NCBI GenBank assembly: GCA_934646005.1
Contig: CAKUED010000001.1
Span: forward strand, 138,090 to 202,089
DNA: 64,000 bases
From: an uncultured Oscillospiraceae bacterium
GTDB lineage: Bacteria > Bacillota > Clostridia > Oscillospirales > Oscillospiraceae
Reading direction: 5' to 3'
Made by a program: the position numbers and the translations under genes. The notes beneath the pieces are model-generated. The model was given only the letters and a program-made list of their open reading frames with translations, had not been told where the DNA came from and did not search any database. Positions 33,286 to 40,588 of the stretch are shown piece by piece (the first letter of the stretch is position 1; each line of letters begins with the position of its first letter).

Positions 33286-33606
33286 ATGGATGAAAACGAA
33301 CGCACGCAGTTAGAGCAGCAGGCGCCGCAGGAGGCTATGCCGGAGCAGCCGGAGCACAAGACCGAAAGCGTCACGCAGGCACGCGACAAAACACGCCGCA
33401 ATATCCTGCACACGGTCTGCGGGGGCTACCTTGCCTACCTGTCCTATAAAATGTTCCGCAGCTTCTCGGAACTCATCGCGTCTGAGGGGTGGAGCGGCAA
33501 CACGATCATCAGTCTCGCCGGCGGCGTGGTATTTGCCGGCGTGGCGGTGTTTCTGCTGGTGGGCGTCGTGCGGCGCGTGCTGCGGCAGATGCGCGAAAAT
33601 AGCTGA
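33286..33606 (+). CDS. Small two-helix membrane protein of unknown function
   Basis: A 106-residue protein not recognised as a family. It has a glutamate/glutamine-rich N-terminal 40 residues, then two membrane helices (around NILHTVCGGYLAYLSYKMF and NTIISLAGGVVFAGVAVFLLVG) and a basic end (RRVLRQMRENS). GGGAGG at 33271-33276 precedes the ATG. The gene ends exactly at the boundary of a MITE-like element: the stop codon TGA is part of that element's target duplication. Confidence 0.7.
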   Translation: MDENERTQLEQQAPQEAMPEQPEHKTESVTQARDKTRRNILHTVCGGYLAYLSYKMFRSFSELIASEGWSGNTIISLAGGVVFAGVAVFLLVGVVRRVLRQMRENS

Positions 33607-33771
33607 GGCAACACCGCACAATTGCGTCGGCGCGCTTCGGCGGATCTTTTCCGCCAATTCTGCGGTTTGAAAAGTTTGAAATACATACAGTATTCCTGCA
33701 CTTTCCAAACCTTGACTTGACGAAAAATCTCTCGCCGAATCTGCTTGTCGAATTGTGCGGTGTTGCCCTGA
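33603..33771. mobile_element. 161-bp MITE-like element with 17-bp TIRs
   Basis: GGCAACACCGCACAATT at 33607-33623 and its exact complement AATTGTGCGGTGTTGCC at 33751-33767 bound a non-coding element. CTGA flanks it on both sides (33603-33606 and 33768-33771), a likely 4-bp target-site duplication. The subterminal parts are also partly complementary (GTCGGCG near the left end, CGCCGAA near the right). No transposase is encoded, so mobility would have to be supplied in trans. The transposase family is not known to me. Confidence 0.8.
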
Positions 33772-33794
33772 GAGAAAATCAAAGGAGAAAACCG

Positions 33795-34166
33795 ATGAAT
33801 AACGATTCCATGTTTTTAATGCTCGACCTCATCTCGCTGGGGTGCGGGATCTACTGCTTTTACACCTGGATCCGGCTGATCGTTGAGAAGCACCTGTTTA
33901 AAAACGGACTGCTGATCCCGAAGGACAAGACGGCGGAGGACTGCCTGGACGAAGAGGCGTTCATCGCCTACATGAAGCCGCGCATGGCGGTGCTGGCGTT
34001 CGTGACCACGATCTATGGTATTTTGCAGGTGCTCAACAACTCCGTGCTTGAAACGCCGTTTATGAACCTGTGGCAGAGCCTGGCGCTGCTGGGCGTGGTG
34101 CTGGCGGTGCTCGTATGGTACGCCATCGCCAACAGCAAGGCGAACCGTGAATATTTTGGAATGTAA
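33795..34166 (+). CDS. Membrane protein of unknown function
   Basis: A 123-residue protein with three predicted helices (MFLMLDLISLGCGIYCFYTWI, MAVLAFVTTIYGILQVL, LALLGVVLAVLVWYAIA) and a conserved-looking cytoplasmic loop KNGLLIPKDKTAEDCLDEEAFIAYMKPR. I do not recognise a named family. AAAGGAG at 33781-33787 fixes the ATG at 33795; the upstream in-frame extension runs into the MITE. The insertion lies only about 25 bases upstream, so it may have changed this gene's promoter. Confidence 0.75.
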   Translation: MNNDSMFLMLDLISLGCGIYCFYTWIRLIVEKHLFKNGLLIPKDKTAEDCLDEEAFIAYMKPRMAVLAFVTTIYGILQVLNNSVLETPFMNLWQSLALLGVVLAVLVWYAIANSKANREYFGM

Positions 34167-34178
34167 ATAGTTTGGAAA

Positions 34179-34201
34179 CCCCGGCAAACGCCGGGGCTTT
34201 T
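34179..34201 (+). terminator. Rho-independent terminator
   Basis: CCCCGGC at 34179-34185 pairs with GCCGGGG at 34190-34196, followed by CTTTT, 12 bases after the membrane-protein stop. Confidence 0.85.
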
Positions 34202-34216
34202 GCCTGTTTGGAGAGC

Positions 34217-34385
34217 CAAAGCCTCCCCTTGGTGACCAAGGGGAGGTGGGTGAGCGAAGCGAACCCGGAAGGGATGAGAAGGTGTACATTTTGCCGCACC
34301 ACCGGGTGGCACTCTGCAAACATGCCACGTTCTGATCCCTTCAGTCAGCTTCGCTGACAGCTTCCCTTGGTCACCAAGGGAAGCC
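34217..34385. repeat. Inverted-repeat element, family 2, copy 1
   Basis: The left part is a 25-base palindrome (CCTCCCCTTGG at 34222-34232, CCAAGGGGAGG at 34236-34246) followed by GTGGGTGAGCGAAGCGAACC. The right part is ATCCCTTCAGTCAGCTTCG, a hairpin GTCAGC/GCTGAC, then the palindrome CTTCCCTTGG/CCAAGGGAAG (34361-34383). The two ends face each other like terminal repeats. A 58-base stretch (34218-34275) recurs inverted and apparently identical at 41128-41185. Similar repeats are, to my knowledge, frequent in Faecalibacterium-like genomes. Confidence 0.8.
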
Positions 34386-34424
34386 TTTTCTTTGCGGCGC
34401 TGCGGTCGATTCTTTTTTGCACTC

Positions 34425-34453
34425 TTGTAAATTCCCATCTGCTGTGGTAGACT
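34425..34453 (+). promoter_or_regulatory. Probable promoter of prfC
   Basis: TTGTAA (34425-34430) and TAGACT (34448-34453), 17-bp spacer. The leader to prfC would be about 85 nt. Confidence 0.6.
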
Positions 34454-34483
34454 AAACCAGTTACAGGTCGATCAAAAATGTTT

Positions 34484-34501
34484 GGAGGGTGTCCCATGTA
34501 G
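34484..34501 (+). promoter_or_regulatory. Start-stop mini-ORF in the prfC leader
   Basis: GGAGG at 34484-34488 stands seven bases before ATG at 34496-34498, which is followed at once by the stop TAG (34499-34501). The same stop also ends a 7-codon frame from ATG 34478 (MFGGCPM) that lacks a good ribosome-binding site. The real prfC start, with its own GGAGG, lies 44 bases further on. A strong initiation site leading straight to termination upstream of a release-factor gene suggests autoregulation, but this is inference. Confidence 0.45.
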
Positions 34502-34544
34502 GCTGACATTTCAACGCGAACAAAAATTATTTGGAGGTACTTAC

Positions 34545-36128
34545 ATGGCATCCCTGAAAGAAGAAATTTCCCGGCGCAGGACGTTTGCGATCATCTCGCA
34601 CCCGGACGCCGGTAAAACGACACTGACGGAAAAATTCCTGCTCTACGGCGGGGCGATCGCGCAGGCGGGCGCGGTCAAGGGCAAAAAGAACTCCCGCGCG
34701 GCGGTCTCCGACTGGATGGAGATCGAAAAGCAGCGCGGCATTTCGGTCACATCGTCCGTGATGCAGTTCCAGTATGAGGGCTTCTGCATCAACATTCTGG
34801 ATACGCCCGGTCACCAGGACTTTTCGGAGGACACCTACCGCACGCTCATGGCGGCGGACTCCGCCGTGATGGTCATCGACGGCGCAAAGGGCGTTGAGCC
34901 GCAGACGCGCAAGCTCTTTAAGGTCTGCGCCATGCGCCACATCCCCATTTTTACGTTTATCAACAAGATGGACCGCGAATCGCGCGACCCGTTTGAGCTG
35001 CTGGACGAGCTGGAAAACGAACTCGGCATCGAGACCTACGCCTGCAACTGGCCCATCGGCTCGGGGCGGGAGTTCGGCGGCGTGTATGACCGCCGGGGCA
35101 GCCAGCTTCTGCTGTTTTCGGGCATTTCGGGCAAGAGCCGCGCGGAAAAGCTGGAGCTTGCGCTGGACGATCCGCAGGTCGCGGCGCTCATCGGCGAAAA
35201 GCGCCAGCAGCAGCTTATGGACGACGTGGAGCTGCTCGGCGCGGGGCGCGATTTTGACATGGACGAGGTGCGCCGCGGCGAGCTGTCGCCGGTGTTCTTC
35301 GGCTCGGCGCTCACCAATTTCGGTGTTGAGCCGTTTTTGGAGGAGTTTCTGCGCATGACGCCCAGCCCGCTCGCCCGCGAGGCGGATTGCGGCGTGATCG
35401 ACCCGTTCAGCCCCGATTTTTCGGCGTTCGTGTTCAAAATTCAGGCGAATATGAACAAAGCCCACCGCGACCGGCTGGCATTCATGCGCATCTGCTCGGG
35501 CAAATTCGAGCGCGACGCGGAATATTTCCATGTGCAGGCGGGCAGAAAAATGCGCCTGTCGCAGCCGCAGCAGCTCATGGCGTCGGAGCGCGAGATCGTG
35601 GACGAGGCGTACGCGGGCGATATTATCGGCGTGTTCGACCCCGGTATTTTCTCCATTGGCGACACCATCACCGTTCCGGGCAAAAAGTTCAAATTCGGGG
35701 GCATCCCGACCTTTGCGCCGGAGCATTTTGCCCGCGTCAGCCCCAAGGACTCGATGAAGCGCAAGCAGTTCATCAAGGGCACGGAGCAGATCGCGCAGGA
35801 GGGCGCGATCCAGATCTTTAAGCTCCCGAACTCCGGCATGGAGGAGGTCATCGTGGGCGTTGTGGGCACGCTGCAATTTGACGTGTTCCAGTACCGCATG
35901 AAGGGCGAGTACGGCGTGGACCTGCGCATGGAGGGGCTGCCGTATGAGCAGCTTCGCTTCATCACGAAAGCGCCGGTGGAGGACCTCAAGGACCTCACGC
36001 TCTCGTCGGACGTGGAGCTTTTGGAGGACTATCGCGGCAGAAGCCTGCTGGTGTTCTCCAGCTACTGGTCCATCGACTATACGCGCAAGCGCAATCCGGG
36101 CTTGGAGCTTTCGGAAACGGCACAATGA
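34545..36128 (+). CDS. prfC: Peptide chain release factor 3
   Basis: A 527-residue translational GTPase that recycles RF1/RF2 after peptide release. G1 is SHPDAGKTT (near residue 18), the switch region has RGISVTSSVMQF, G3 DTPGHQDFSEDTYRTL and G4 NKMDRE. The length and the RF3-specific AVKGKKNSRAAVSDWMEIEKQRG separate it from EF-G. The ATG at 34545 follows TTGGAGGTACTTAC; the in-frame GTG/other starts upstream sit in the leader. A strong terminator follows the stop. Confidence 0.97.
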   Translation: MASLKEEISRRRTFAIISHPDAGKTTLTEKFLLYGGAIAQAGAVKGKKNSRAAVSDWMEIEKQRGISVTSSVMQFQYEGFCINILDTPGHQDFSEDTYRTLMAADSAVMVIDGAKGVEPQTRKLFKVCAMRHIPIFTFINKMDRESRDPFELLDELENELGIETYACNWPIGSGREFGGVYDRRGSQLLLFSGISGKSRAEKLELALDDPQVAALIGEKRQQQLMDDVELLGAGRDFDMDEVRRGELSPVFFGSALTNFGVEPFLEEFLRMTPSPLAREADCGVIDPFSPDFSAFVFKIQANMNKAHRDRLAFMRICSGKFERDAEYFHVQAGRKMRLSQPQQLMASEREIVDEAYAGDIIGVFDPGIFSIGDTITVPGKKFKFGGIPTFAPEHFARVSPKDSMKRKQFIKGTEQIAQEGAIQIFKLPNSGMEEVIVGVVGTLQFDVFQYRMKGEYGVDLRMEGLPYEQLRFITKAPVEDLKDLTLSSDVELLEDYRGRSLLVFSSYWSIDYTRKRNPGLELSETAQ

Positions 36129-36133
36129 TCCCC

Positions 36134-36166
36134 AACGGCAGACGGCTCGTCCGTCTGCCGTTTTTG
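36134..36166 (+). terminator. Terminator after prfC
   Basis: A 12-bp perfect stem, AACGGCAGACGG at 36134-36145 with CCGTCTGCCGTT at 36151-36162, followed by a T-run. Confidence 0.9.
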
Positions 36167-36254
36167 TCGGCAATTGTAAACTTTCTGTATCATGCGCCCA
36201 ACAGGCGGCAGAATATGATATGATGGATAAAAAGAAAGACAGGAGGTCATTTCC

Positions 36255-36566
36255 ATGAAGAACCTTACGAAAGACAGCTTTGAACAGGATGTTCTGAACC
36301 AGCCCGGCGCGGTCGTTGTGGACTTTTGGGCGACGTGGTGCGGTCCGTGCCAGATGCTCGCGCCCGTGCTGGAGGAGGTCGCGCGGGAGCTGCCGCAGGT
36401 GCAGTTCTGCAAGGTGGACGTGGACGAGGAGCGGGAGCTTGCACTGAGCGCCGGGATCGAGAGCATCCCCACGCTGCTCGTCATCAAAAACGGCAGGGTC
36501 GAAAAGCGGCTGGTCGGCTACCGCGAAAAGGACGCCTTGCTGCGCGAGATCGAGGCGGTTTTATGA
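36255..36566 (+). CDS. trxA: Thioredoxin
   Basis: A 103-residue thioredoxin with the redox motif WCGPC at residues 28-32, the preceding VVVDFWATW strand and the cis-proline in SIPTLLVIKNG. Small cytoplasmic disulfide reductant. GGAGG precedes the ATG. It overlaps the following ferredoxin:thioredoxin-reductase-type gene by four bases (ATGA), which suggests that the neighbour reduces this thioredoxin. A TATGAT upstream may be a -10, but no convincing -35 was found. Confidence 0.96.
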   Translation: MKNLTKDSFEQDVLNQPGAVVVDFWATWCGPCQMLAPVLEEVARELPQVQFCKVDVDEERELALSAGIESIPTLLVIKNGRVEKRLVGYREKDALLREIEAVL

Positions 36567-36760
36567 AGGTCCGTCTGAACGAGGACAAGGCGGTCGTGGC
36601 AAAGATCAAAGAAGGTCTCAAGCGCACCGGCGGCTACTGCCCGTGCAGGCTTGCGCACACCGAGGAAAATAAATGTATGTGCAAGGAGTTCCGCGACCAG
36701 ATCAAAGACCCGGAGTTTGAGGGCTATTGCCATTGTTTGCTGTATTATAAGGAGAAATAA
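36563..36760 (+). CDS. Ferredoxin:thioredoxin reductase catalytic-chain-like protein
   Basis: A 65-residue protein with the three cysteine pairs of the FTR catalytic subunit in order: CPC (26-28), CMC (38-40) and CHC (56-58). In plant and cyanobacterial FTR these six cysteines hold a 4Fe-4S cluster next to the active disulfide that passes electrons from ferredoxin to thioredoxin. The protein is shorter than plant FTR and no variable chain is nearby. Coupling to trxA supports a ferredoxin-driven thioredoxin system, which fits an anaerobe. A repeat array starts eight bases after the stop. Confidence 0.85.
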   Translation: MKVRLNEDKAVVAKIKEGLKRTGGYCPCRLAHTEENKCMCKEFRDQIKDPEFEGYCHCLLYYKEK

Positions 36761-36767
36761 AACGACA

Positions 36768-37212
36768 TTCGTCGTAACGTAGGGGAGGGGCTTGCCCCTC
36801 CCGGCAGCACGACGGTGCAAATTTGGATGCACCAATGCGGAAACGAACGCATCCGTAGGGGCGGACGACCCTGTCTGCCCGGCAGGACGCACCCGCAAAT
36901 ACGGACTCACCAATGCAAATTCGTACCACATTTGTAGGGGTCGATGCCCACATCGACCCGCGCGGTAGGCACGTCCGTTTTCACGATACGCCGCGGCAAA
37001 TTTGCCATTGCCCAACGGGCGGACAGAGGCGTCCGCCCCTACAGGACGTTGTACGTTTGCGCCGATGGCGTGTGCAATTTTGCGATTGTGTTTTGCTGGG
37101 TCGATGTGGGCATCGACCCCTACGGACATCGTGCGGGGTCACCGCTGTGCATCCTGATTTGCGATTGCACCCTGCGCGGGCGGTGCAGAGCTCCGCCCCT
37201 ACGGCACGACCG
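36768..37212. repeat. Mosaic hairpin-module array 2
   Basis: This array fills the 585-base gap between the FTR gene and the SLH gene, apart from a promoter. The left end TTCGTCGTAACGTAGGGG (36768-36785) is intact, the right end (CCCCTACGGCACGACCGG, to 37212) has drifted. Modules: right-facing A 36779-36803, B 36855-36880, C 36934-36959; left-facing B 37017-37042, C 37098-37123, A-like 37178-37202. The order A-B-C / B-C-A is the same as in array 4, and the central spacer with GGCAAATTTGCC is shared with it. Confidence 0.9.
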
Positions 37213-37257
37213 GGGGAATGGCGAAAAATCGAAATTCTTAAAAAATTCTGAAAACGG

Positions 37258-37285
37258 TTGATTTTTCTTAGATTTATGGTAAACT
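37258..37285 (+). promoter_or_regulatory. Probable promoter of SLH protein gene
   Basis: TTGATT (37258-37263) and TAAACT (37280-37285), 16-bp spacer, about 55 bases before the coding start. Confidence 0.65.
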
Positions 37286-37345
37286 AGCGTATAAGCGAAA
37301 CTATCCCGAATTTCATATGTTCCAATGAAAGAGAGGTACATAACT

Positions 37346-40315
37346 ATGAAAAAAACGTTAAGCAGACTGCTTGCCGCAGCCCTGGTTTTGGCAATGGTCT
37401 GCGCCATGATCCCGGCAGCGATGGCGGCTGTGACGGCGGTTTCGATCGGCACGGGTGACGTTGCCATGACCGTCGGTCAGGGCGAAAACATGACAGTTAC
37501 TTATACGTCATCGGATGCTGCCGATGACAAGACCATCGTATGGAAGGCGTACGACGCGGCAACGGACGGCACGGAAGTGACCGATGTCGTCGCGTTCGTC
37601 CCGAATAACGCAGAAACCACAACCGTGAGTGCTCTCAAGATCGGTACAGTCTATGTTCAGGCATCGGTCGGCGACGTTGCAAGTGTGCGCCGTAAGGTCG
37701 ATGTGAAGTGCTGCACGCTTGCGGGCTGCACCTGCGCGACGCACGCGGCTGGCACTGCCTGCACCTGCGCTGCCTGCACTGCCGTTCAGAGCATCACCGC
37801 CAGCAAGACCACTCTTGCGCTCACCGCTGGCACAGACGAAGCTGTAACGTTTACCGCCAACTACGCGGCGTGCTCGCAGAAGGCAGCGGCGGCTGTTGCG
37901 GCGACTGACCTGAACTTCGTTTCGAGTGCTCCGGCAGTTGCAACGTTTGATGTGGCTACCGGCAAGATCAAGGCAGTCGCTGACGGTACGGCAAAGATTA
38001 CCGCTTCGCTGAAGACAAACTCGAATGTCTATGCGACTATTGACGTTACGGTTTCCTCGATCGTCGTTTCTGGCATCACCGCCGCAAGCAACAGAACCTA
38101 TACCAAGGGTGACGCGGCTGCTGCCCTGACGGTGACTGTGACCCCCGCCGGTACTTACACCTATCAGTGGTACAAAGCCAACGGCGCGTCCGCTGGGAAT
38201 GTCGGCACGGCGATCACGACCGCTAACACCAACACCTACACCCCGAGCACGGCGGCTGTGGATGATAGCTGGTATTACTGCAAGGTCACGTCCAACGGCG
38301 TGAGCGTGGATTCTGCCCGCGCACACATTCAGGTCGTTGAGCCTGCCTATACCATCACCCTGACCAAGTCCCCGACGGGCACGGTCGAGATCGACGATTC
38401 CGTCGCGCTGACCGCGAGGGTCGTGAAGAAGAGCGACGGCAGCAACGCTACTGGCACGGTCACGTTCTCCGCGAGCGGCTCGGCTGTTACCCTCAGCGCT
38501 TCCTCCGCGGCGCTCACCAACGGCACTGCCGCCATCACGGCGTATGCCTCCAAGGCTGGCAGCAGCACCGTCACCGCAACGTACAGCTCCGGCAGTACGA
38601 GCTACACCGCGAGCGTCTCCATCACCGTTGCGGAGGCGACCTCCGGCGACGTTGAGTACTATGTCGATGCCGAAGAGACCGTCGAGCTGGACGAGAGCGA
38701 TTTCCAGGACTTCTTTGAAAAGACCTACAAGAACGGCGAGCTGAGCTATGTGACGTTCTCCACCGGCAGCGCCAAGAACTACGGCACGAGCAGCTACGGC
38801 TACCTGTACGAGAGCAGCGAGCGGCGCGCCGACAAGGTCCAGTCCAGCGTCAAGTATTACTACAATACCACCAGCAATAACGATCTCAACTCGATCGAGT
38901 TCCGCGCCGGTACGAGGTCTACGGCATACACTGTGACCGTTCCCTTCACCGCTCGCGGCGAGGATAAGAACGGTCGCGACCGCAGCCTGTCCGGCACGCT
39001 GACGATCCGTGTCAACGATGGCGGCAAGTCCAGCGGCGACATCACCTACTACGTCTCCTCCGAAGAGACCGTCTCCCTGAGCGAGGACGATTTCCAGAGC
39101 TTCTTTGCAGATAAGTTCTCGAACGGCGATCTGGAATATGTGAAGTTCACCGTCGGCGACGCCACCAACTACGGCACGAGCTCCTACGGCTATCTGTACG
39201 AATCCGACGCGGCGAAGGCCTCCAAGGTCTCCGGCAGCACCAGGTTCTACTATGACGCGGGCAGCAAGCAGGACGATCTGGACGCGGTCGTGTTCACCGC
39301 GGGCACGAGAACGAATGCCTACACCGTGAAGATCCCCTTCACCGCCACCGGCAAGTATAGGAATGCGACCCGCAGCGTGGACGGCACGCTCGTGATCGAG
39401 GTCAATGACCGCACCAGCGTCACCATCACCACCGACGGCGCGACGTTTGATGAGCTCAAGCTCGTCAAGGCGCTCACCCCGAAGAATGTTTCCAGCTCCA
39501 AGCTGGACAGCTACTATGTCCAGTTCACCAAGGTCACCGGCGGCACGCTGTATGACTACTACAAGACCGCGACGAACAACGAGCAGTGGAGCCGCCGTGA
39601 CCAGTTCTACTTCAACGCAGGCTCCGACCAGTACGCTCTGGGCGACGTGTTCTTCCTGCCGAAGTCCACGGTCAAGACTGCGGAACTCAGCTACACCATC
39701 TACCGCGAGAGCGGCAAGAACGCCATCGAGGTCGATAAGGGCAAGATCGTCTTTAAGGTCGAGCAGGCGAAGGTCACCGTCACCTTCAATGACATCCCCG
39801 CGAACGTGAAGTCGTGGGCTGGCGATGCCATCGAGTACATGGCGAAGCAGGGCTACGTCGGCGGCACCGGCAGCAAGACCTTCAGCCCGAACGCCAACAT
39901 GAGCCGCGCGATGCTCGTCACCGTGCTGTACCGTATGGCTGGCGAGCCGAGCGTGTCCGGCATTGCCAACCCGTTCAAGGATGTCGTCAAGGGCACTTAC
40001 TACTACAACGCTGTCCTGTGGGCGTACAACAAGGGCATTGTCACCGGCAAGGGCGCTGACAAGTTCGCTCCGAACGATAACGTCAGCCGTCAGGAGATCG
40101 CTGCGTTCATCTACCGCTACGCCGGCAAGCCCACCGCAACGGGCACGCTGACCGGCTTCAGCGACTACGCCAAGGTCTCCGGCTATGCGACGGACGCCAT
40201 GAAGTGGGCGACTCGCAACGAGATCATCACCGGCATCGGCGGCAAGCTCGTCCCGACCGCTGCGGCAACCCGCGCGCAGGTCGTAGCGATGCTGTACCGC
40301 TACCTCAACGCCTGA
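37346..40315 (+). CDS. Large SLH-domain surface protein with Ig-like and tandem repeats
   Basis: A 989-residue exported protein. A signal peptide (MKKTLSRLLAAALVLAMVCAMIPAAMA) is followed by Ig-like (BIG2/cadherin-like) domains interrupted by a cysteine-rich insert (Cys122, 123, 128, 130, 139, 141, 144 and His133), then two tandem copies of a domain of about 125 residues (from about 435 and 565; shared NYGTSSYGYLYES and TVxVPFTA), a third divergent copy (from about 690), and three C-terminal SLH domains (from about 813) that bind pyruvylated secondary cell-wall polymer. Codon use is even and GC-rich. AGAGGT precedes the ATG at 37346. It is probably an S-layer or cell-wall protein; ligands unknown. 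Confidence 0.88.
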   Translation: MKKTLSRLLAAALVLAMVCAMIPAAMAAVTAVSIGTGDVAMTVGQGENMTVTYTSSDAADDKTIVWKAYDAATDGTEVTDVVAFVPNNAETTTVSALKIGTVYVQASVGDVASVRRKVDVKCCTLAGCTCATHAAGTACTCAACTAVQSITASKTTLALTAGTDEAVTFTANYAACSQKAAAAVAATDLNFVSSAPAVATFDVATGKIKAVADGTAKITASLKTNSNVYATIDVTVSSIVVSGITAASNRTYTKGDAAAALTVTVTPAGTYTYQWYKANGASAGNVGTAITTANTNTYTPSTAAVDDSWYYCKVTSNGVSVDSARAHIQVVEPAYTITLTKSPTGTVEIDDSVALTARVVKKSDGSNATGTVTFSASGSAVTLSASSAALTNGTAAITAYASKAGSSTVTATYSSGSTSYTASVSITVAEATSGDVEYYVDAEETVELDESDFQDFFEKTYKNGELSYVTFSTGSAKNYGTSSYGYLYESSERRADKVQSSVKYYYNTTSNNDLNSIEFRAGTRSTAYTVTVPFTARGEDKNGRDRSLSGTLTIRVNDGGKSSGDITYYVSSEETVSLSEDDFQSFFADKFSNGDLEYVKFTVGDATNYGTSSYGYLYESDAAKASKVSGSTRFYYDAGSKQDDLDAVVFTAGTRTNAYTVKIPFTATGKYRNATRSVDGTLVIEVNDRTSVTITTDGATFDELKLVKALTPKNVSSSKLDSYYVQFTKVTGGTLYDYYKTATNNEQWSRRDQFYFNAGSDQYALGDVFFLPKSTVKTAELSYTIYRESGKNAIEVDKGKIVFKVEQAKVTVTFNDIPANVKSWAGDAIEYMAKQGYVGGTGSKTFSPNANMSRAMLVTVLYRMAGEPSVSGIANPFKDVVKGTYYYNAVLWAYNKGIVTGKGADKFAPNDNVSRQEIAAFIYRYAGKPTATGTLTGFSDYAKVSGYATDAMKWATRNEIITGIGGKLVPTAAATRAQVVAMLYRYLNA

Positions 40316-40330
40316 GCAATTTGAAAATCA

Positions 40331-40362
40331 GCCCGCCGTCCAAAACGGACGGCGGGCGTTTT
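40331..40362 (+). terminator. Terminator after the SLH gene
   Basis: An 11-bp perfect stem, GCCCGCCGTCC at 40331-40341 with GGACGGCGGGC at 40347-40357, followed by GTTTTC. Confidence 0.88.
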
Positions 40363-40375
40363 CTCTGTGCGCCAC

Positions 40376-40404
40376 TTGACGCAGGCTGCGAGGGATGGTA
40401 AAAT
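40376..40404 (+). promoter_or_regulatory. Sigma-A promoter of tRNA-Leu
   Basis: TTGACG (40376-40381) and TAAAAT (40399-40404), 17-bp spacer; the mature tRNA begins 11 bases after the -10. Confidence 0.85.
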
Positions 40405-40414
40405 ACACAGGTAC

Positions 40415-40500
40415 GCCGGCGTGGTGGAACAGGTAGACACAGGGGACTTAAAATCCCCCGGCATTGCGCCATACGGGTTCGATTCCCGTCGCCGGTACCA
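40415..40500 (+). tRNA. tRNA-Leu (anticodon TAA)
   Basis: 86 nt with encoded CCA. The acceptor stem is GCCGGCG with CGCCGGT, the T arm GGGTTCGATTCCC, the anticodon loop CTTAAAA gives TAA, and there is a long variable arm typical of class II leucine tRNA. It reads UUA codons, which should be rare in this GC-rich genome. Confidence 0.95.
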
Positions 40501-40536
40501 AAAAGCGGGACGCTCACGAGAGCGCCCCGCTTTTTG
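40501..40536 (+). terminator. Terminator after tRNA-Leu
   Basis: A 15-bp stem (40501-40515 with 40520-40534, one non-Watson-Crick position) and a T-run, directly after CCA. Confidence 0.88.
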
Positions 40537-40588
40537 ATGCCGTGGACGGCGCAGAGAAACCGTCGTTCGACCGCCCGGATTTTCCCAC

